64,000 bases of DNA from Pseudomonas fontis (GCF_028656955.1 NZ_JAMDGY010000044.1:1-64000), one strand, 5' to 3'; positions 54,544-63,333 are shown, counted from the stretch's first letter. Program-made: numbers and translations. The notes: generated by a model from the letters alone, not told the origin.

Positions 54544-56868
54544 CTAGAAGTCATAGCGCGCCGTCACCCCCAGCGTTCTCGGGGTACCGAGCACACCGGT
54601 GTAGGCGCCGTTGGGCGAGTTCCACAGGGTGGTGTAGTAGGTTTTGTCGAAGGCGTTTTTCAGCCACAGCGAAACGTCCCACTGGCCATCGCCCAAGTCC
54701 CCTCGCACCCCCGTCGACAGGTTGACCAGCGCGTAGCTGGGCAACTGCGCAAAGCGCGAATCGTCCACGGTGCCGACCGCGTGCGAGCGGAACGCGTAGC
54801 TGGCGTTGACGTAGGGGCGCACGCTCTCCAGCTGCCACTCGTAGGTGCCGTTGCCATTGATGATCCATTTTGACGCCCCTACCACCGCATGGCCACTCAG
54901 GTCACAGGAGGCCGGCGCCCCCGGTTGCAGCGCGACCTCGGCCGGGCAAGGTGCATCGGCGTAGGACAGGTAGCGCACATCGTTGTACGAGCCATTGAGG
55001 TTGAGGGTCAAGCCGCGCACTGGCAGCAAAGTGGCCTCGAACTCCAGCCCCCGGCTGCGCACGGAACCGGCATTGGTCAGGTAGCTGGTGAGGTTGGCGT
55101 CATCGTAGGCGTTGGTCTGGTAGCCGTGAACCTCGGTCCAGAACAGGTTGGCGTTGAGCAGCAACTTGCGCTCCAGCAGGGTGCTCTTGATGCCCAGCTC
55201 GGCGTCGTTGGCCCGCTCACTGCCAATCAACAGGGAGTCCGCACCGGCGACCGGCGCACTGGCAACGCTGAGGTTCACCCCACCGGATTTCTCACCATGG
55301 GACAGCGAGGCATAGCCCATGACCTGGTCATTGAAGTGGTAGGCCAGGCTGACCAGTGCCGAGGGGCTGAAGCTGTACAGGTTGAGGTCGCCGGAGTCAT
55401 AGGTGCCCAACCGCGCCGCACGTACCGTGGCCGCCGCGCCAGTCACCGTGGCGCCGCCCTGCGGGGCGAAGCGCCCTACCCTGGCTTGCTTGTGCTCGTA
55501 GGTGCCGCGCACTCCCAGCGTCAGGTCCAGGCGCGGCGCCAGGTGCCAGGTGCCTTGGGCGAACAGCGCGAAGCTGTCAGTGTCGATCTCGCCCTTGCCG
55601 ATGCTGGTGACATTGTTCAGCGCACCTTGCGGGGTGCCATTCCAGGTGTCGGCCAGTGGGCCGTAGTCGGTGAAGACCTTGTTGCGCATCTCCTGGCGGA
55701 AGTAATACCCACCGAGCACGTAGTCGAACACCTCGCCAATCGGTGAGGCCAGGCGCAGCTCCTGGGAATACTGCTTGTCCCGAGCCGACTGGCCGACGTT
55801 GTACATCACCGGCACATTCAACTCGTCGTCGTTGCGCGGGGTGAAATCCCACCAGCGATAGGCGCTGATCGAGGTCAGGGTGTAGTCATTGGGCAGCGTC
55901 CAGTTCGCCTCCAGGGACGTGCCGCCCTGAAACACCTTGACGCTCTGCTCGGCATCCAGGTTGACCCTGCGCCCCTCCACCAGCGTCGCCCCCACTGCGG
56001 CGGCACGTTGCTCGTAGCGATTGATGCCGTTGATGGTCGGCCCGGTGCTGAACAGCGAGCGGGTGCCGGCGCTGGAATCCTCTTCGTTGTAATCGCCGAT
56101 CCAGCGCAGATTGAACGCCTCGTTGGGCTCGAACAGCAGTTGCCCGCGAAAACCCTGCTTGGTGCCGCCGCCCAGCGTATGGCCGTCGTACGCATTCTCG
56201 ACATAGCCGTTTTCCCGCGTGCGGTAGGCCGAGAATCGCCCGGCCAGGCCGGCGCTCAAAGGGCCGCCGATGCTGGCGTGGGTCTGCACATAGCCGTCCT
56301 CGCCCACGGAGCTGGCCACACTGCCTTCAGGGGTGAAGCCTGGCTTGCGCGTCGAGATGTTGAGCACCCCCGCCGTGGTGTTCTTACCGAACAACGTGCC
56401 CTGGGGCCCGCGCAGCAGTTCGAGCTGTTCGATGTCGAGCAAGTCGAACACCGCCATGCCCGGTCGCCCGAGGTACACGTTGTCGAGGTAGATGCCGGCA
56501 CTGCCTTCCAGGCCATCGCTGGCCGGGTTGTTGCCCAGCCCACGAATCGACAGGCTCGATTGGCGGGCATGCATGAACGCGACGTTGAGGCTGGGCATCG
56601 CCTGTTGCAGGTCTTGCAGGCGGTACAGGCGCTGGTTCTCCAGGGTCTGCGCCGACAGCACGCTCATGGCGCTAGGCACTGCTTGCGCCTCCTCCACGCG
56701 GCGCCGTGTGCTGACCGTGACGGTTTGCAAGGTTGTGCCATCGCCTGCGGCTGCCGGGGCGCTGGGCGTGGGGGCAGCAAAGACCGGAAAGCAGGTCAGT
56801 GCGGCAATGGCAGGCATGAGGCTACGCAACGTACGCGCAAGTGGGTGCCGGGGAAAAGGCATGTTCAT
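54544..56868 (-). CDS. TonB-dependent receptor, probably for an organosulfur compound
   Basis: The 774-residue outer-membrane receptor has a signal peptide (to about residue 31, ending FPVFAA), a TonB-box region (TLQTVTVSTRRR), a plug (SLSIRGLGNNPASDGLEGSAG, DIEQLELLRGPQGTLFGKNTTAGVLNISTRKP) and a barrel ending TARYDF. There is no STN signalling domain, so it is not part of a FecI/FecR circuit. It is the last gene of an operon with an arylsulfotransferase-like protein and a sulfonate-type binding protein, so sulfate-ester or sulfonate uptake is the best guess, comparable to SftP of P. putida S-313. Start at 56868 follows GGAG. Confidence 0.87.
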   Translation of the reverse strand: MNMPFPRHPLARTLRSLMPAIAALTCFPVFAAPTPSAPAAAGDGTTLQTVTVSTRRRVEEAQAVPSAMSVLSAQTLENQRLYRLQDLQQAMPSLNVAFMHARQSSLSIRGLGNNPASDGLEGSAGIYLDNVYLGRPGMAVFDLLDIEQLELLRGPQGTLFGKNTTAGVLNISTRKPGFTPEGSVASSVGEDGYVQTHASIGGPLSAGLAGRFSAYRTRENGYVENAYDGHTLGGGTKQGFRGQLLFEPNEAFNLRWIGDYNEEDSSAGTRSLFSTGPTINGINRYEQRAAAVGATLVEGRRVNLDAEQSVKVFQGGTSLEANWTLPNDYTLTSISAYRWWDFTPRNDDELNVPVMYNVGQSARDKQYSQELRLASPIGEVFDYVLGGYYFRQEMRNKVFTDYGPLADTWNGTPQGALNNVTSIGKGEIDTDSFALFAQGTWHLAPRLDLTLGVRGTYEHKQARVGRFAPQGGATVTGAAATVRAARLGTYDSGDLNLYSFSPSALVSLAYHFNDQVMGYASLSHGEKSGGVNLSVASAPVAGADSLLIGSERANDAELGIKSTLLERKLLLNANLFWTEVHGYQTNAYDDANLTSYLTNAGSVRSRGLEFEATLLPVRGLTLNLNGSYNDVRYLSYADAPCPAEVALQPGAPASCDLSGHAVVGASKWIINGNGTYEWQLESVRPYVNASYAFRSHAVGTVDDSRFAQLPSYALVNLSTGVRGDLGDGQWDVSLWLKNAFDKTYYTTLWNSPNGAYTGVLGTPRTLGVTARYDF

Positions 56869-56950
56869 CAGGAACTCCAGTGATGAGTGAACCCTTCGCT
56901 GCGCGTGGTGTGCGTAAGCGTGATCGTGGTGGTTTGAGGGGGCGGCTGCG

Positions 56951-58069
56951 TCAGTCGCGCAGCCAGGGAATGTCCTGCGCCTGGTAGCGATGCGCGCGGA
57001 AGATGGCGTTGTTCTCGCCCGGCAGATACGCCCGCGAAGCGGCATCCGGGTAGGCGGCAAAATGCGGGTTGATGTACTCCCAGACCACCTCGCCGGCGCG
57101 GGTCACCTCGAACAGGCGGCCGAAGTTGGCTTCGGTGATCAGCGTGTTGCCGTTGTGCAGGCGCTGGGCGCCGCCCATGAACGGGGTGAAGAAGGCATAG
57201 CCCGGGGTGTCGGCGTATTGCCATTCGATTCGCTGGGCAATCGGGTCCACTTCAATCACCCGCGAATGCGGCATCGAGATGTTGGGCCGTGAGATGCCGT
57301 TGTCGAACACCAGGATGCGCCCGTCTTCCAGCTCGCTCGGGCAATGCTGCTGCGCCACCAGGTCATGGCCCAGGCGCCACAGCACGCGATTGCTGGCCTT
57401 GTCGACGGCGATCACCGACGACACGCTGCGCATGCTGAGGATGACCTTGCCATCGCGGCCCGGGGTCACCGCATTGGTCATCGGCCAGTGGTAGCGCTCG
57501 AAGCAGTCGTGCAGCGGGTAGTCCTCCGGGGCCAGGTGCTCCCAACTGCGCCATTGCCAGACCAGGTTGCCGGCGCGGTCGACTTCCTTGACCACATCGC
57601 CATAGATCGTGCCGTCGGCGGCTTCGCTGCCAGGTATGCCGCCGATCACCCGCGCCGCAATTGCTGCCGGCAACGGTTCGGCGGTGGTGTAGAGCAGGTT
57701 GCCGTTGGCCAGCCATTGCGCATCGTGGTGATGGCCCAGGTCGGTGTGCTGCCAGACCACCTCGCCCTGCGGGGTGACTTCAGAGAAGGCCCCGCCATGC
57801 CACACCGACCAGCCCGGGAACAGCTCGGGCGAGCCCGGATGATTGCCGTTGTAGCCGAGGTTGCCGTTGGCCAGCAGCACGGCATCGCGACCCGGACGCT
57901 GTGGCAGCTTCCAGCGGTGCACTTCCTCGCCTTGCAGGTTGATCAGGAACACATTGCCGTCTGCGGTTTGCGGGGCAAACAGGGTGTAGCCGCCGGCAGA
58001 GCGCTGCGGGTCTGCGCCGATCAGGCCGGTGGCGTGGCGTCTGAGGGTGGTGGTGTCGAGTGTGGACAT
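56951..58069 (-). CDS. Aryl-sulfate sulfotransferase-like (ASST) beta-propeller protein
   Basis: This 372-residue protein resembles arylsulfotransferases: a repeating beta-propeller with turns such as GEVVWQHTDLGHHHDAQWLANGNLLYT and IEWQYADTPGYAF, plus conserved histidines (HHHDAQWL, HDCFERYHWP, MPHSRVIEVD). ASST enzymes move a sulfuryl group from an aryl sulfate to a phenol. E. coli AssT is periplasmic, but this one shows no signal peptide (start MSTLDTTTLRRH), so it is probably cytoplasmic. It lies between the binding protein and TonB receptor genes, in one operon. Function in sulfur scavenging is inferred from neighbours. Confidence 0.8.
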   Translation of the reverse strand: MSTLDTTTLRRHATGLIGADPQRSAGGYTLFAPQTADGNVFLINLQGEEVHRWKLPQRPGRDAVLLANGNLGYNGNHPGSPELFPGWSVWHGGAFSEVTPQGEVVWQHTDLGHHHDAQWLANGNLLYTTAEPLPAAIAARVIGGIPGSEAADGTIYGDVVKEVDRAGNLVWQWRSWEHLAPEDYPLHDCFERYHWPMTNAVTPGRDGKVILSMRSVSSVIAVDKASNRVLWRLGHDLVAQQHCPSELEDGRILVFDNGISRPNISMPHSRVIEVDPIAQRIEWQYADTPGYAFFTPFMGGAQRLHNGNTLITEANFGRLFEVTRAGEVVWEYINPHFAAYPDAASRAYLPGENNAIFRAHRYQAQDIPWLRD

Positions 58070-58130
58070 GGCTTTTCTCCGGGTAAGCGTCGCCCTGCCG
58101 CGGTGTGCGGCATGGCTGTCGGGCGTGGGA

Positions 58131-59108
58131 TCAGGGTTGGCTGGGCAGGCGGGCGTTGAAGCGGCTATCGAAATACACGTCCGCCTGTACCGCGCGAGGA
58201 ATCAGCCGCGCTTCGACGAAGCGGTCGGCCAGGCGCTGCTGCAAGGCTGCCACGCGTGCATCCAGCGGCACGTACTGCAAGTGCTGTTGCGCGAGCATTT
58301 CCTGGACCAGTGGCAGCGGCAAGCGTGTCAACTCGGCCAGGTGCGCGGCCCAGGGTTCGGGGTTCGCCGTGGCCCAGGCCTGGGCGCGGGCCAGACGCTG
58401 GATGAAGTCGCCGAGCCGTTCGGCCTTGTCGGGGTCGTTCAGCGCGGCCTGGCTGGCGACGGTGAAGTTGAGCCCGGTTTCCGGCCACTGCGCCCCGTCC
58501 AGCAAGCGCGTGGCACCGCGTGAAGTGGCCTGGCCAACAAACGGGTACCAGACCGCCCAGGCATCCAGCTTGCCGCCGGCAAAGGCGTTTTGCGCATCGA
58601 TCGGGCTGGCATAGACCACGTTGAGGTCGGTGATTTTCATGCCCGCCTGGGCCAAGGCGGCGAGCAGCAGGTAATGCCCGCTGGTGCCTTTGGCGACCGC
58701 GACCCGCTTGCCCTTCAGATCAGCAATCTGACGTACCGGCGAACCGGCCGGCAGCAGCAACGCATTGTTGTTCTGCGCGCCCTCGGCGGCTGCCACGATG
58801 CGCACATCGAAACCACCGGCCTGGGCAAAAATAGGCGGTGCATTACCCACTACTCCGACATCTACCGCTGCCGCATTGAGCGCCTCCATCAGCGCGGTAC
58901 CCGCAACAAAGGGATGCCAGTCCAGGCGATAGGTCAGGCCCTGGTCCTCGCCCGAGGCGGCAAGCAGTGCCTGGATCAGGCCGCTCTGGTCGCCGACCTC
59001 AAGCTCTGTCGCCGCCCAGGCAGAACCGCCGAACAGCATCGCACCGAGCAGGACCACCTGAGACAACTGGCGACGAAGGCGCTTGGCAGCAAAAGACTTT
59101 ATAGGCAT
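58131..59108 (-). CDS. Aliphatic sulfonate-type ABC binding protein (SsuA/TauA-like)
   Basis: The 325-residue periplasmic protein begins with a signal peptide (VVLLGAMLFGGSAWA, cleaved near residue 32) and has the SsuA-like fold: VGDQSGLIQALLAASG, ALMEALNAAAVDVGVVGNAPP, and KGKRVAVAKGTSGHYLLLAAL. It would bind sulfonates, sulfate esters or related anions after import through the TonB receptor. No cognate permease or ATPase gene is in the window, so it must use one encoded elsewhere or act alone. First gene of the operon; the start at 59108 is divergent from the regulator. Confidence 0.87.
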   Translation of the reverse strand: MPIKSFAAKRLRRQLSQVVLLGAMLFGGSAWAATELEVGDQSGLIQALLAASGEDQGLTYRLDWHPFVAGTALMEALNAAAVDVGVVGNAPPIFAQAGGFDVRIVAAAEGAQNNNALLLPAGSPVRQIADLKGKRVAVAKGTSGHYLLLAALAQAGMKITDLNVVYASPIDAQNAFAGGKLDAWAVWYPFVGQATSRGATRLLDGAQWPETGLNFTVASQAALNDPDKAERLGDFIQRLARAQAWATANPEPWAAHLAELTRLPLPLVQEMLAQQHLQYVPLDARVAALQQRLADRFVEARLIPRAVQADVYFDSRFNARLPSQP

Positions 59109-59142
59109 CGTCGCAGCTCTCGAATCGGAAGATGGCTCCAGT

Positions 59143-60276
59143 ATGTCCACCCCCTCTGCCCGCGACCATGTCAAACACCCCTCCTTTTCTGCCATACCTG
59201 CCCCGCGCACGATGGTGGTGCTGGCCTTCCCGGGCGCGCTGCTGCTCAATGCCGCCGGCCCCCTGGAAGTGTTTGCGGCAGCCCCACGGGTGTTGGCCGG
59301 CGAGATGGCAGAACACCCGCCCTATCGGGTGCTGCTGGTATCCCCGCGCGGGGGCGAGATCGAGACGATTTCAGGCATCAGCGTGTTGACCCGCTCACTG
59401 CTCGATGTCGAGCAGCAGGCCATCGATACGCTGATCGTGATCGGTGGGCCTGGAGTGACCCAGCTGGAGAGCGACCCGCAGGTCAACGCCTGGTTGCAAC
59501 GCCGGGCGCCGGGCGCGCGGCGGCTATGCTCGATCGGCACCGGCGCGTTTGCCCTGGCCGCTGCCGGCTTGCTGGACGGGCGGCGGGTGGTCACCCATTG
59601 GCGTTTCGCCGATGCCCTGCAACAGGGCTATCCCGCCCTGAAGGTGGAGCGTGAAGCGTTGTACCTGCATGAAGGCAACCTGTGGACCAGCGGCGGTGCC
59701 TCGGCGGGCATCGACCTCGGGCTGGCCTTGCTCGAACAGGACCTCGGCCCGCATGCGGCGCTGGCACTGGCGCGCTACTTCACGCTGTTCCTGCGCCGCT
59801 CCGCCGAGCAGGCCCAGCTCAGTGCACCGCTCAAGGCACAGAGCGATGCCCTGCGCACCGACCGCGACCAGCGCCTGGTGCGCCTGCATGCCTGGATTGC
59901 CGAGAACCTGGACGCCGACCTGCGGGTGGAGCGCCTGGCGGAGCGCTTCGGCATGAGCCCGCGACACTTTGCCCGCGCCTATGCCGCCGCCACCGGCGGG
60001 ACGCCCGCGCAAACCGTTGAGACCTTGCGCCTGGAGGCGGCCTGCCGCTTGCTGGAAACCAGCCATGAGCCGATCAAGCGCATTGCCGAGACCACCGGTT
60101 TTGGCAATGAAGAACGCATGCGCCGCAGTTTTCAGCGTCAGCTGGGCACCAGCCCGTTGGGCTATCGTTCGCAGTCGCGAGTGCAGCCCGCAAGCGATGA
60201 ACATCCTGCTGCGGGGCAAACCGGGTATCGCTATCAGCCATCGCTGACGATCGCACTGGATCAGCTTGCGCGTTGA
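59143..60276 (+). CDS. GlxA-type AraC-family regulator
   Basis: The 377-residue protein has an N-terminal DJ-1/PfpI domain (about 25-200) with the nucleophile Cys in RLCSIGTGAFALAAAGLLDG, and a C-terminal AraC HTH domain (about 250-350, LAERFGMSPRHFARAYAAATGGTP and FGNEERMRRSFQRQLGTSPLGYR). It is divergent from the sulfonate-type binding-protein operon with only 34 bp between the starts, so it is its likely regulator. Ligand unknown. The start MSTPSARD is an ATG at 59143. Confidence 0.88.
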   Translation: MSTPSARDHVKHPSFSAIPAPRTMVVLAFPGALLLNAAGPLEVFAAAPRVLAGEMAEHPPYRVLLVSPRGGEIETISGISVLTRSLLDVEQQAIDTLIVIGGPGVTQLESDPQVNAWLQRRAPGARRLCSIGTGAFALAAAGLLDGRRVVTHWRFADALQQGYPALKVEREALYLHEGNLWTSGGASAGIDLGLALLEQDLGPHAALALARYFTLFLRRSAEQAQLSAPLKAQSDALRTDRDQRLVRLHAWIAENLDADLRVERLAERFGMSPRHFARAYAAATGGTPAQTVETLRLEAACRLLETSHEPIKRIAETTGFGNEERMRRSFQRQLGTSPLGYRSQSRVQPASDEHPAAGQTGYRYQPSLTIALDQLAR

Positions 60277-60395
60277 TTGACGGACCTATCTGATCCGTAT
60301 TTTTCACAGCCATCTGCGTCTGTTTTGATAACAGCTGGCGCCGGACAATAGCGCCCAACTCCGGTTGCACCGGAACCCATTGTTCAGGAGGTCAT

Positions 60396-60479
60396 ATGGC
60401 TAAGTTGGCGATTTTCGTGTTTGGTTTCCTGGCGCTGGCCGGCCTGATTGGTGCGCTGGGAACGATCTCCCCGCTGTAA
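60396..60479 (+). CDS. 27-residue small membrane peptide
   Basis: A short ORF encodes MAKLAIFVFGFLALAGLIGA followed by LGTISPL, a single hydrophobic helix with a basic residue at position 3. Its ribosome-binding site is unusually strong (AGGAGGT, 6 bases from the ATG), and a GC-rich hairpin follows the stop, so it looks like a real gene of its own. No family is recognised; such peptides often modulate membrane complexes. It lies 119 bp after the GlxA-type gene. Confidence 0.7.
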   Translation: MAKLAIFVFGFLALAGLIGALGTISPL

Positions 60480-60496
60480 GCAGTTTTCTCCCCCCC

Positions 60497-60538
60497 GGGG
60501 CCGCGTCGCGGCCCTTCGCCGGCAAGGCCGGCGCCCAC
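60497..60538. repeat. GC-rich hairpin plus single REP unit
   Basis: GGGCCGC-GTC-GCGGCCC (60498-60514) is followed directly by the REP unit TTCGCCGGCAAGGCCGGCGCCCAC. It lies between the small-peptide gene and the convergent ytfJ-like gene and may terminate one or both. Confidence 0.6.
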
Positions 60539-60548
60539 GGATTGACCC

Positions 60549-61019
60549 TCAATTGAGCGGAAGTTTCTCCAGCGCCGCGCGCAACTCGGCCGAGCTGGCG
60601 AAGGCTTGCTGGGACACCAGTCGACCGTTTTCCAGTTGCAGCCACAGCACCTTGTCTACCTCACCCGGATAATTCGCCGCGACCTTGCCGTCACGGTCGA
60701 GCAGTACCCGGTAGCTGTAGTCGCGCATGGCCGGGATGGCGAACAGCTTGCCGATCAGGCTGGGCATGCCCTGGATGTCAGCGACGAACACGGTGTTGCG
60801 GGCGTCGAGGTAGCCCTTGGGCGAGTCCTGCAAGGCCGACTTGACCAGTTTGGCGCCGTCCATGTTGCGCGCGACCAGCACGGTGCGGGTCTGTTCTTGC
60901 AAGGTGTAGGGCTGGTCATGCTGATCGAGCAGGGTCCAGGGTGCGAGCTGATCGCCCACTTCCAGGGCCTGGGCGAACATCGGCGACAGGGCCAGCAGCA
61001 ATGCTAAACGGTATTTCAC
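60549..61019 (-). CDS. ytfJ: YtfJ-family periplasmic protein
   Basis: The 156-residue protein has a signal peptide (MKYRLALLLALSPMFAQA, cleaved near 18) and a thioredoxin-like fold without a CxxC: LEVGDQLAPWTLLDQHDQPY, FVADIQGMPSLIGKLFAIPAMRDYSYRVLLDRDG. YtfJ is a periplasmic protein of unknown function. The thioredoxin-like fold has no redox Cys here. It stands alone. Confidence 0.85.
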   Translation of the reverse strand: MKYRLALLLALSPMFAQALEVGDQLAPWTLLDQHDQPYTLQEQTRTVLVARNMDGAKLVKSALQDSPKGYLDARNTVFVADIQGMPSLIGKLFAIPAMRDYSYRVLLDRDGKVAANYPGEVDKVLWLQLENGRLVSQQAFASSAELRAALEKLPLN

Positions 61020-61070
61020 ATGACACCTCGGTTGGCTGAAAGACGGCTAGCTTAACTGTAAATGAAGCGT

Positions 61071-61165
61071 TGTAGCCGCTGCCGTGAGGCTGCGCTCGCC
61101 TGCATCGCAGGCGCGGCTGTTGGGAGCCCTGCGGACTCCAGCGCAGCCTGACGGCAGCGGCTACA
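61071..61165. repeat. 96-bp dyad repeat, copy D
   Basis: Fourth copy of the family at 4456 (95 bp here). Outer arms TGTAGCCGCTGCCGTGAGG and CCTGACGGCAGCGGCTACA are well kept, as are inner stems GCCTGC/GCAGGC. It lies between the ytfJ-like start and the tenA stop. Confidence 0.85.
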
Positions 61166-61186
61166 TCGCGGGGTTCAGTGCCGTGT

Positions 61187-61849
61187 TCAGGCCGACGCCA
61201 AACCCATCTGCCAGAAGTCCGCCTCAAGCCGCGACGCCTTGGCAAACGACGCCGCCAGTTCCTCGAAGCGTTGCTCGGTCATGCTGCGCGACGCCAATTC
61301 ATCAAGATGCTTGCGCGCTGCCGCCGCCACGCTCTGGTAGCCCGGCCCCGCATACTCGCCAATCCACTCGCGATACGGATGCTCCGCCAACGCCTCGACA
61401 CCCTCAGGCGTCAGGTTGCGGCCGATCTCGGCATAGCCGATCACGCACGGCGCCAACGCCACATGCAGGTCCAGCAAATCCCCCGCCGCGCCGCAATCGA
61501 GCACATAACGGGTATACGCCACGGTCGCCTGATGCTCCGGCGCCGACTCGATATCGCGCTGCGACAAGCCCCAACGCGCACACAGGCGCACATGCAGTTC
61601 GGTCTCATCGAGAATCGCCGCCAAGCCCGCCTGCGCCGCGCGGATATCCGCCGGGGTGCGGCTCTTGTAGGCGGCCAAGGCCCAGGCACGGGCGAACTGG
61701 ATCAGGAACAGGTAATCCTGCACCAGGTACGTACGAAACGCTGCCTGGGGCAATGTCCCCTCACCCATCTGGCGCACAAAGGCGTGATCGACATAGCTGT
61801 TCCAGTCGTCCGCCGTGGCCGCCTTGAGCCGGTCAAAAATATCCATCAC
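61187..61849 (-). CDS. tenA: TenA-family thiaminase II (Cys type)
   Basis: The 220-residue helical protein has the active-site Cys in LAPCVIGYAEIG near residue 135 and the C-terminal Glu region RLEADFWQMGL, as in TenA enzymes that hydrolyse aminopyrimidine (salvage of thiamine breakdown products). Other conserved segments are TYLVQDYLFLIQFARAWALA and EHPYREWIGEYAG. It overlaps the next tenA by 4 bp and lies in the TPP-riboswitch-controlled unit. Confidence 0.92.
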   Translation of the reverse strand: MMDIFDRLKAATADDWNSYVDHAFVRQMGEGTLPQAAFRTYLVQDYLFLIQFARAWALAAYKSRTPADIRAAQAGLAAILDETELHVRLCARWGLSQRDIESAPEHQATVAYTRYVLDCGAAGDLLDLHVALAPCVIGYAEIGRNLTPEGVEALAEHPYREWIGEYAGPGYQSVAAAARKHLDELASRSMTEQRFEELAASFAKASRLEADFWQMGLASA

Positions 61850-62496
61850 TCGCCCTCGACCGCATACACGGCATCAAAGAATTCGCGCTCAAGTGCCACC
61901 GTGCGCAGGAAGAAATCCTTACTGGTTGCCGCTTCTGCCGGGCCCACTCGGTCGAGCTCAGCGCGCAGGAAGGCAACGAAATCGCGGAAGAACGGATTGT
62001 CGTGCAGGGTGATCCACTCGGCGTAGACGAAGCTCTCCGGCAACGGTTGCGGTGCCTTGATCGCCCAGTCCAGGTACAACCATTCGGCCACGTTGAGCAC
62101 CGCCAGCGCCGCCGCGTAGGAACGGGTGGCCGCCGCTTCGCGCATGATCGCCTTGAAACCCGCCGTGGGCAGGGTGTCGGGGGCGTCGTTGCGCTGTGCT
62201 TCGCTCACCCCCAGCGCTGCAAACGAGCGCAGGAAGTAGGTGTTCTCCTCGCCCGAGATCATCCCGGCAAAACGCCCCAGGCGCAGGCGCGATTCGAAAT
62301 TGTCGGCCGTGGCAATCGCTGCACCCAGCAAGGTCAGGAAGCTGTCGAGGAAACGGTGGTCCTGCACCAGGTAATGGGCCATCACCGGGTCCGGCACGCT
62401 GCCGCTAAACAACTCGGTGACGAAGCGGTGGCCGACGGCTTGCGACCAGGTCGGCTCGCTCTGGCGGCGAAGGGATTCGGTAAAGCGTTCAGTCAT
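61846..62496 (-). CDS. TenA-family protein lacking the catalytic Cys (TenA_E type)
   Basis: The 216-residue protein is a second TenA-fold member: HYLVQDHRFLDSFLTLLGAAI, EENTYFLRSFAALG, and a C-terminal VALEREFFDAVYA. The position of the catalytic Cys of TenA reads ALAVLNVAEWLYLDWA, with no Cys, as in the TenA_E subgroup, which uses a Glu instead. It may act on a different thiamine degradation product than its neighbour. The ATG at 62496 is the first of the unit; its stop overlaps the next tenA start (ATGA). Confidence 0.87.
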   Translation of the reverse strand: MTERFTESLRRQSEPTWSQAVGHRFVTELFSGSVPDPVMAHYLVQDHRFLDSFLTLLGAAIATADNFESRLRLGRFAGMISGEENTYFLRSFAALGVSEAQRNDAPDTLPTAGFKAIMREAAATRSYAAALAVLNVAEWLYLDWAIKAPQPLPESFVYAEWITLHDNPFFRDFVAFLRAELDRVGPAEAATSKDFFLRTVALEREFFDAVYAVEGE

Positions 62497-62548
62497 CGTG
62501 CTGTCCTCGATGGGGCGACAGCGAGACCGATGCTGGTAGTCATGGAGC

Positions 62549-62565
62549 GGCCTCGCAGTGAGGCC
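62549..62565 (-). promoter_or_regulatory. Hairpin between riboswitch and tenA start
   Basis: GGCCTC-GCAGT-GAGGCC forms a short stem between the riboswitch aptamer and the first tenA ATG. It has no T-run, so it may form part of the expression platform or be incidental. Confidence 0.4.
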
Positions 62566-62585
62566 GGCAAAAAGGCAGGCGCTAG

Positions 62586-62692
62586 ATCCCATCCCTTCGC
62601 CGGCATGATCCGGATCAGGTTCGAAGGGTCACCGCGCTGCCTGCGCGTGCGGTTTCTCAGCCCTTTGCCGGGCTCCCCTTGGTGGCGGGAAT
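62586..62692 (-). ncRNA. TPP (THI-box) riboswitch
   Basis: On the minus strand the conserved aptamer elements are clear: AAGGGGAGCCC, GGGCTGAGA, then GGTGACCCTTCGAACCTGAT, CCGGATCATGCCGGCG and GAAGGGA. These match the THI-box (J3-2, P3, P4/P5 core). It lies 90 bp before the tenA pair, so thiamine pyrophosphate should switch the genes off. Confidence 0.95.
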
Positions 62693-62776
62693 CTATACAG
62701 CACGCCGCCACGATTGTCACGTCGATAGCCCAGGCCCTCGATTGCAGCCCTGCTTGCCAAATGCGCTCGGCCACCC

Positions 62777-62795
62777 GACAATGAGAGTCATTATC
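62777..62795. promoter_or_regulatory. Fur box upstream of the second FecI-like gene
   Basis: GACAATGAGAGTCATTATC matches the 19-bp Fur consensus at 16 positions and lies 26 bp before the sigma-gene ATG. Confidence 0.8.
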
Positions 62796-62820
62796 AAATA
62801 GTTCTGCATGGTCCGACTGC

Positions 62821-63330
62821 ATGTCTACTGCCGATATCCCCCTGCAACACGCTGTGCACACGCTCTATCAGGACCATCACGGCTGGCTGTGCGGCTGGTT
62901 GCGCAAGCGCCTGGGCTGCGTCGAGCATGCCGCTGACCTGGCGCAGGACACGTTCATGCGCGTCCTCACCCTGCGCCAGGCCCACGAGGTGCGCGAACCT
63001 CGCGCCTACCTGAGCACCATTGCGCGCAGCCTGATGATCGACATGATTCGTCGGCGGGCGCTGGAGCAGGCGTATCTGGAAACCCTCGCGGCGCTCCCGG
63101 AGCCGCTGGATATCTCCCCGGAAGAACGCGCACTGATCATCGAAACGCTGATCGAGATCGACACCCTGCTCGACGGCCTGGGTGGGCGCACCCGCGAGAT
63201 TTTCCTGATGTCGCAGCTCGACGGCCTGAGCTATGTGGAAATCGGCCGGCGCCTGGATGTCTCGGTCACGACGGTGAAGAAACACGCCGCACGGGCCTTG
63301 ACCCACTGCCTGCTGCTGCTCGAAGACTGA
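62821..63330 (+). CDS. FecI-type ECF sigma factor
   Basis: The 169-residue sigma factor is intact: region 2 ADLAQDTFMRVLTLRQAHEVREPRAYLSTIARSLMIDMIRRRALEQ, a short linker, and region 4 EIFLMSQLDGLSYVEIGRRLDVSVTTVKKHAARALTHC. It directs RNA polymerase to a TonB-receptor gene when a ferric siderophore is bound. A Fur box lies just upstream. It is followed after 3 bp by a fecR gene; the receptor is expected beyond the window. Compare the frameshifted paralogue at 33704. Confidence 0.95.
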   Translation: MSTADIPLQHAVHTLYQDHHGWLCGWLRKRLGCVEHAADLAQDTFMRVLTLRQAHEVREPRAYLSTIARSLMIDMIRRRALEQAYLETLAALPEPLDISPEERALIIETLIEIDTLLDGLGGRTREIFLMSQLDGLSYVEIGRRLDVSVTTVKKHAARALTHCLLLLED

Positions 63331-63333
63331 ACC

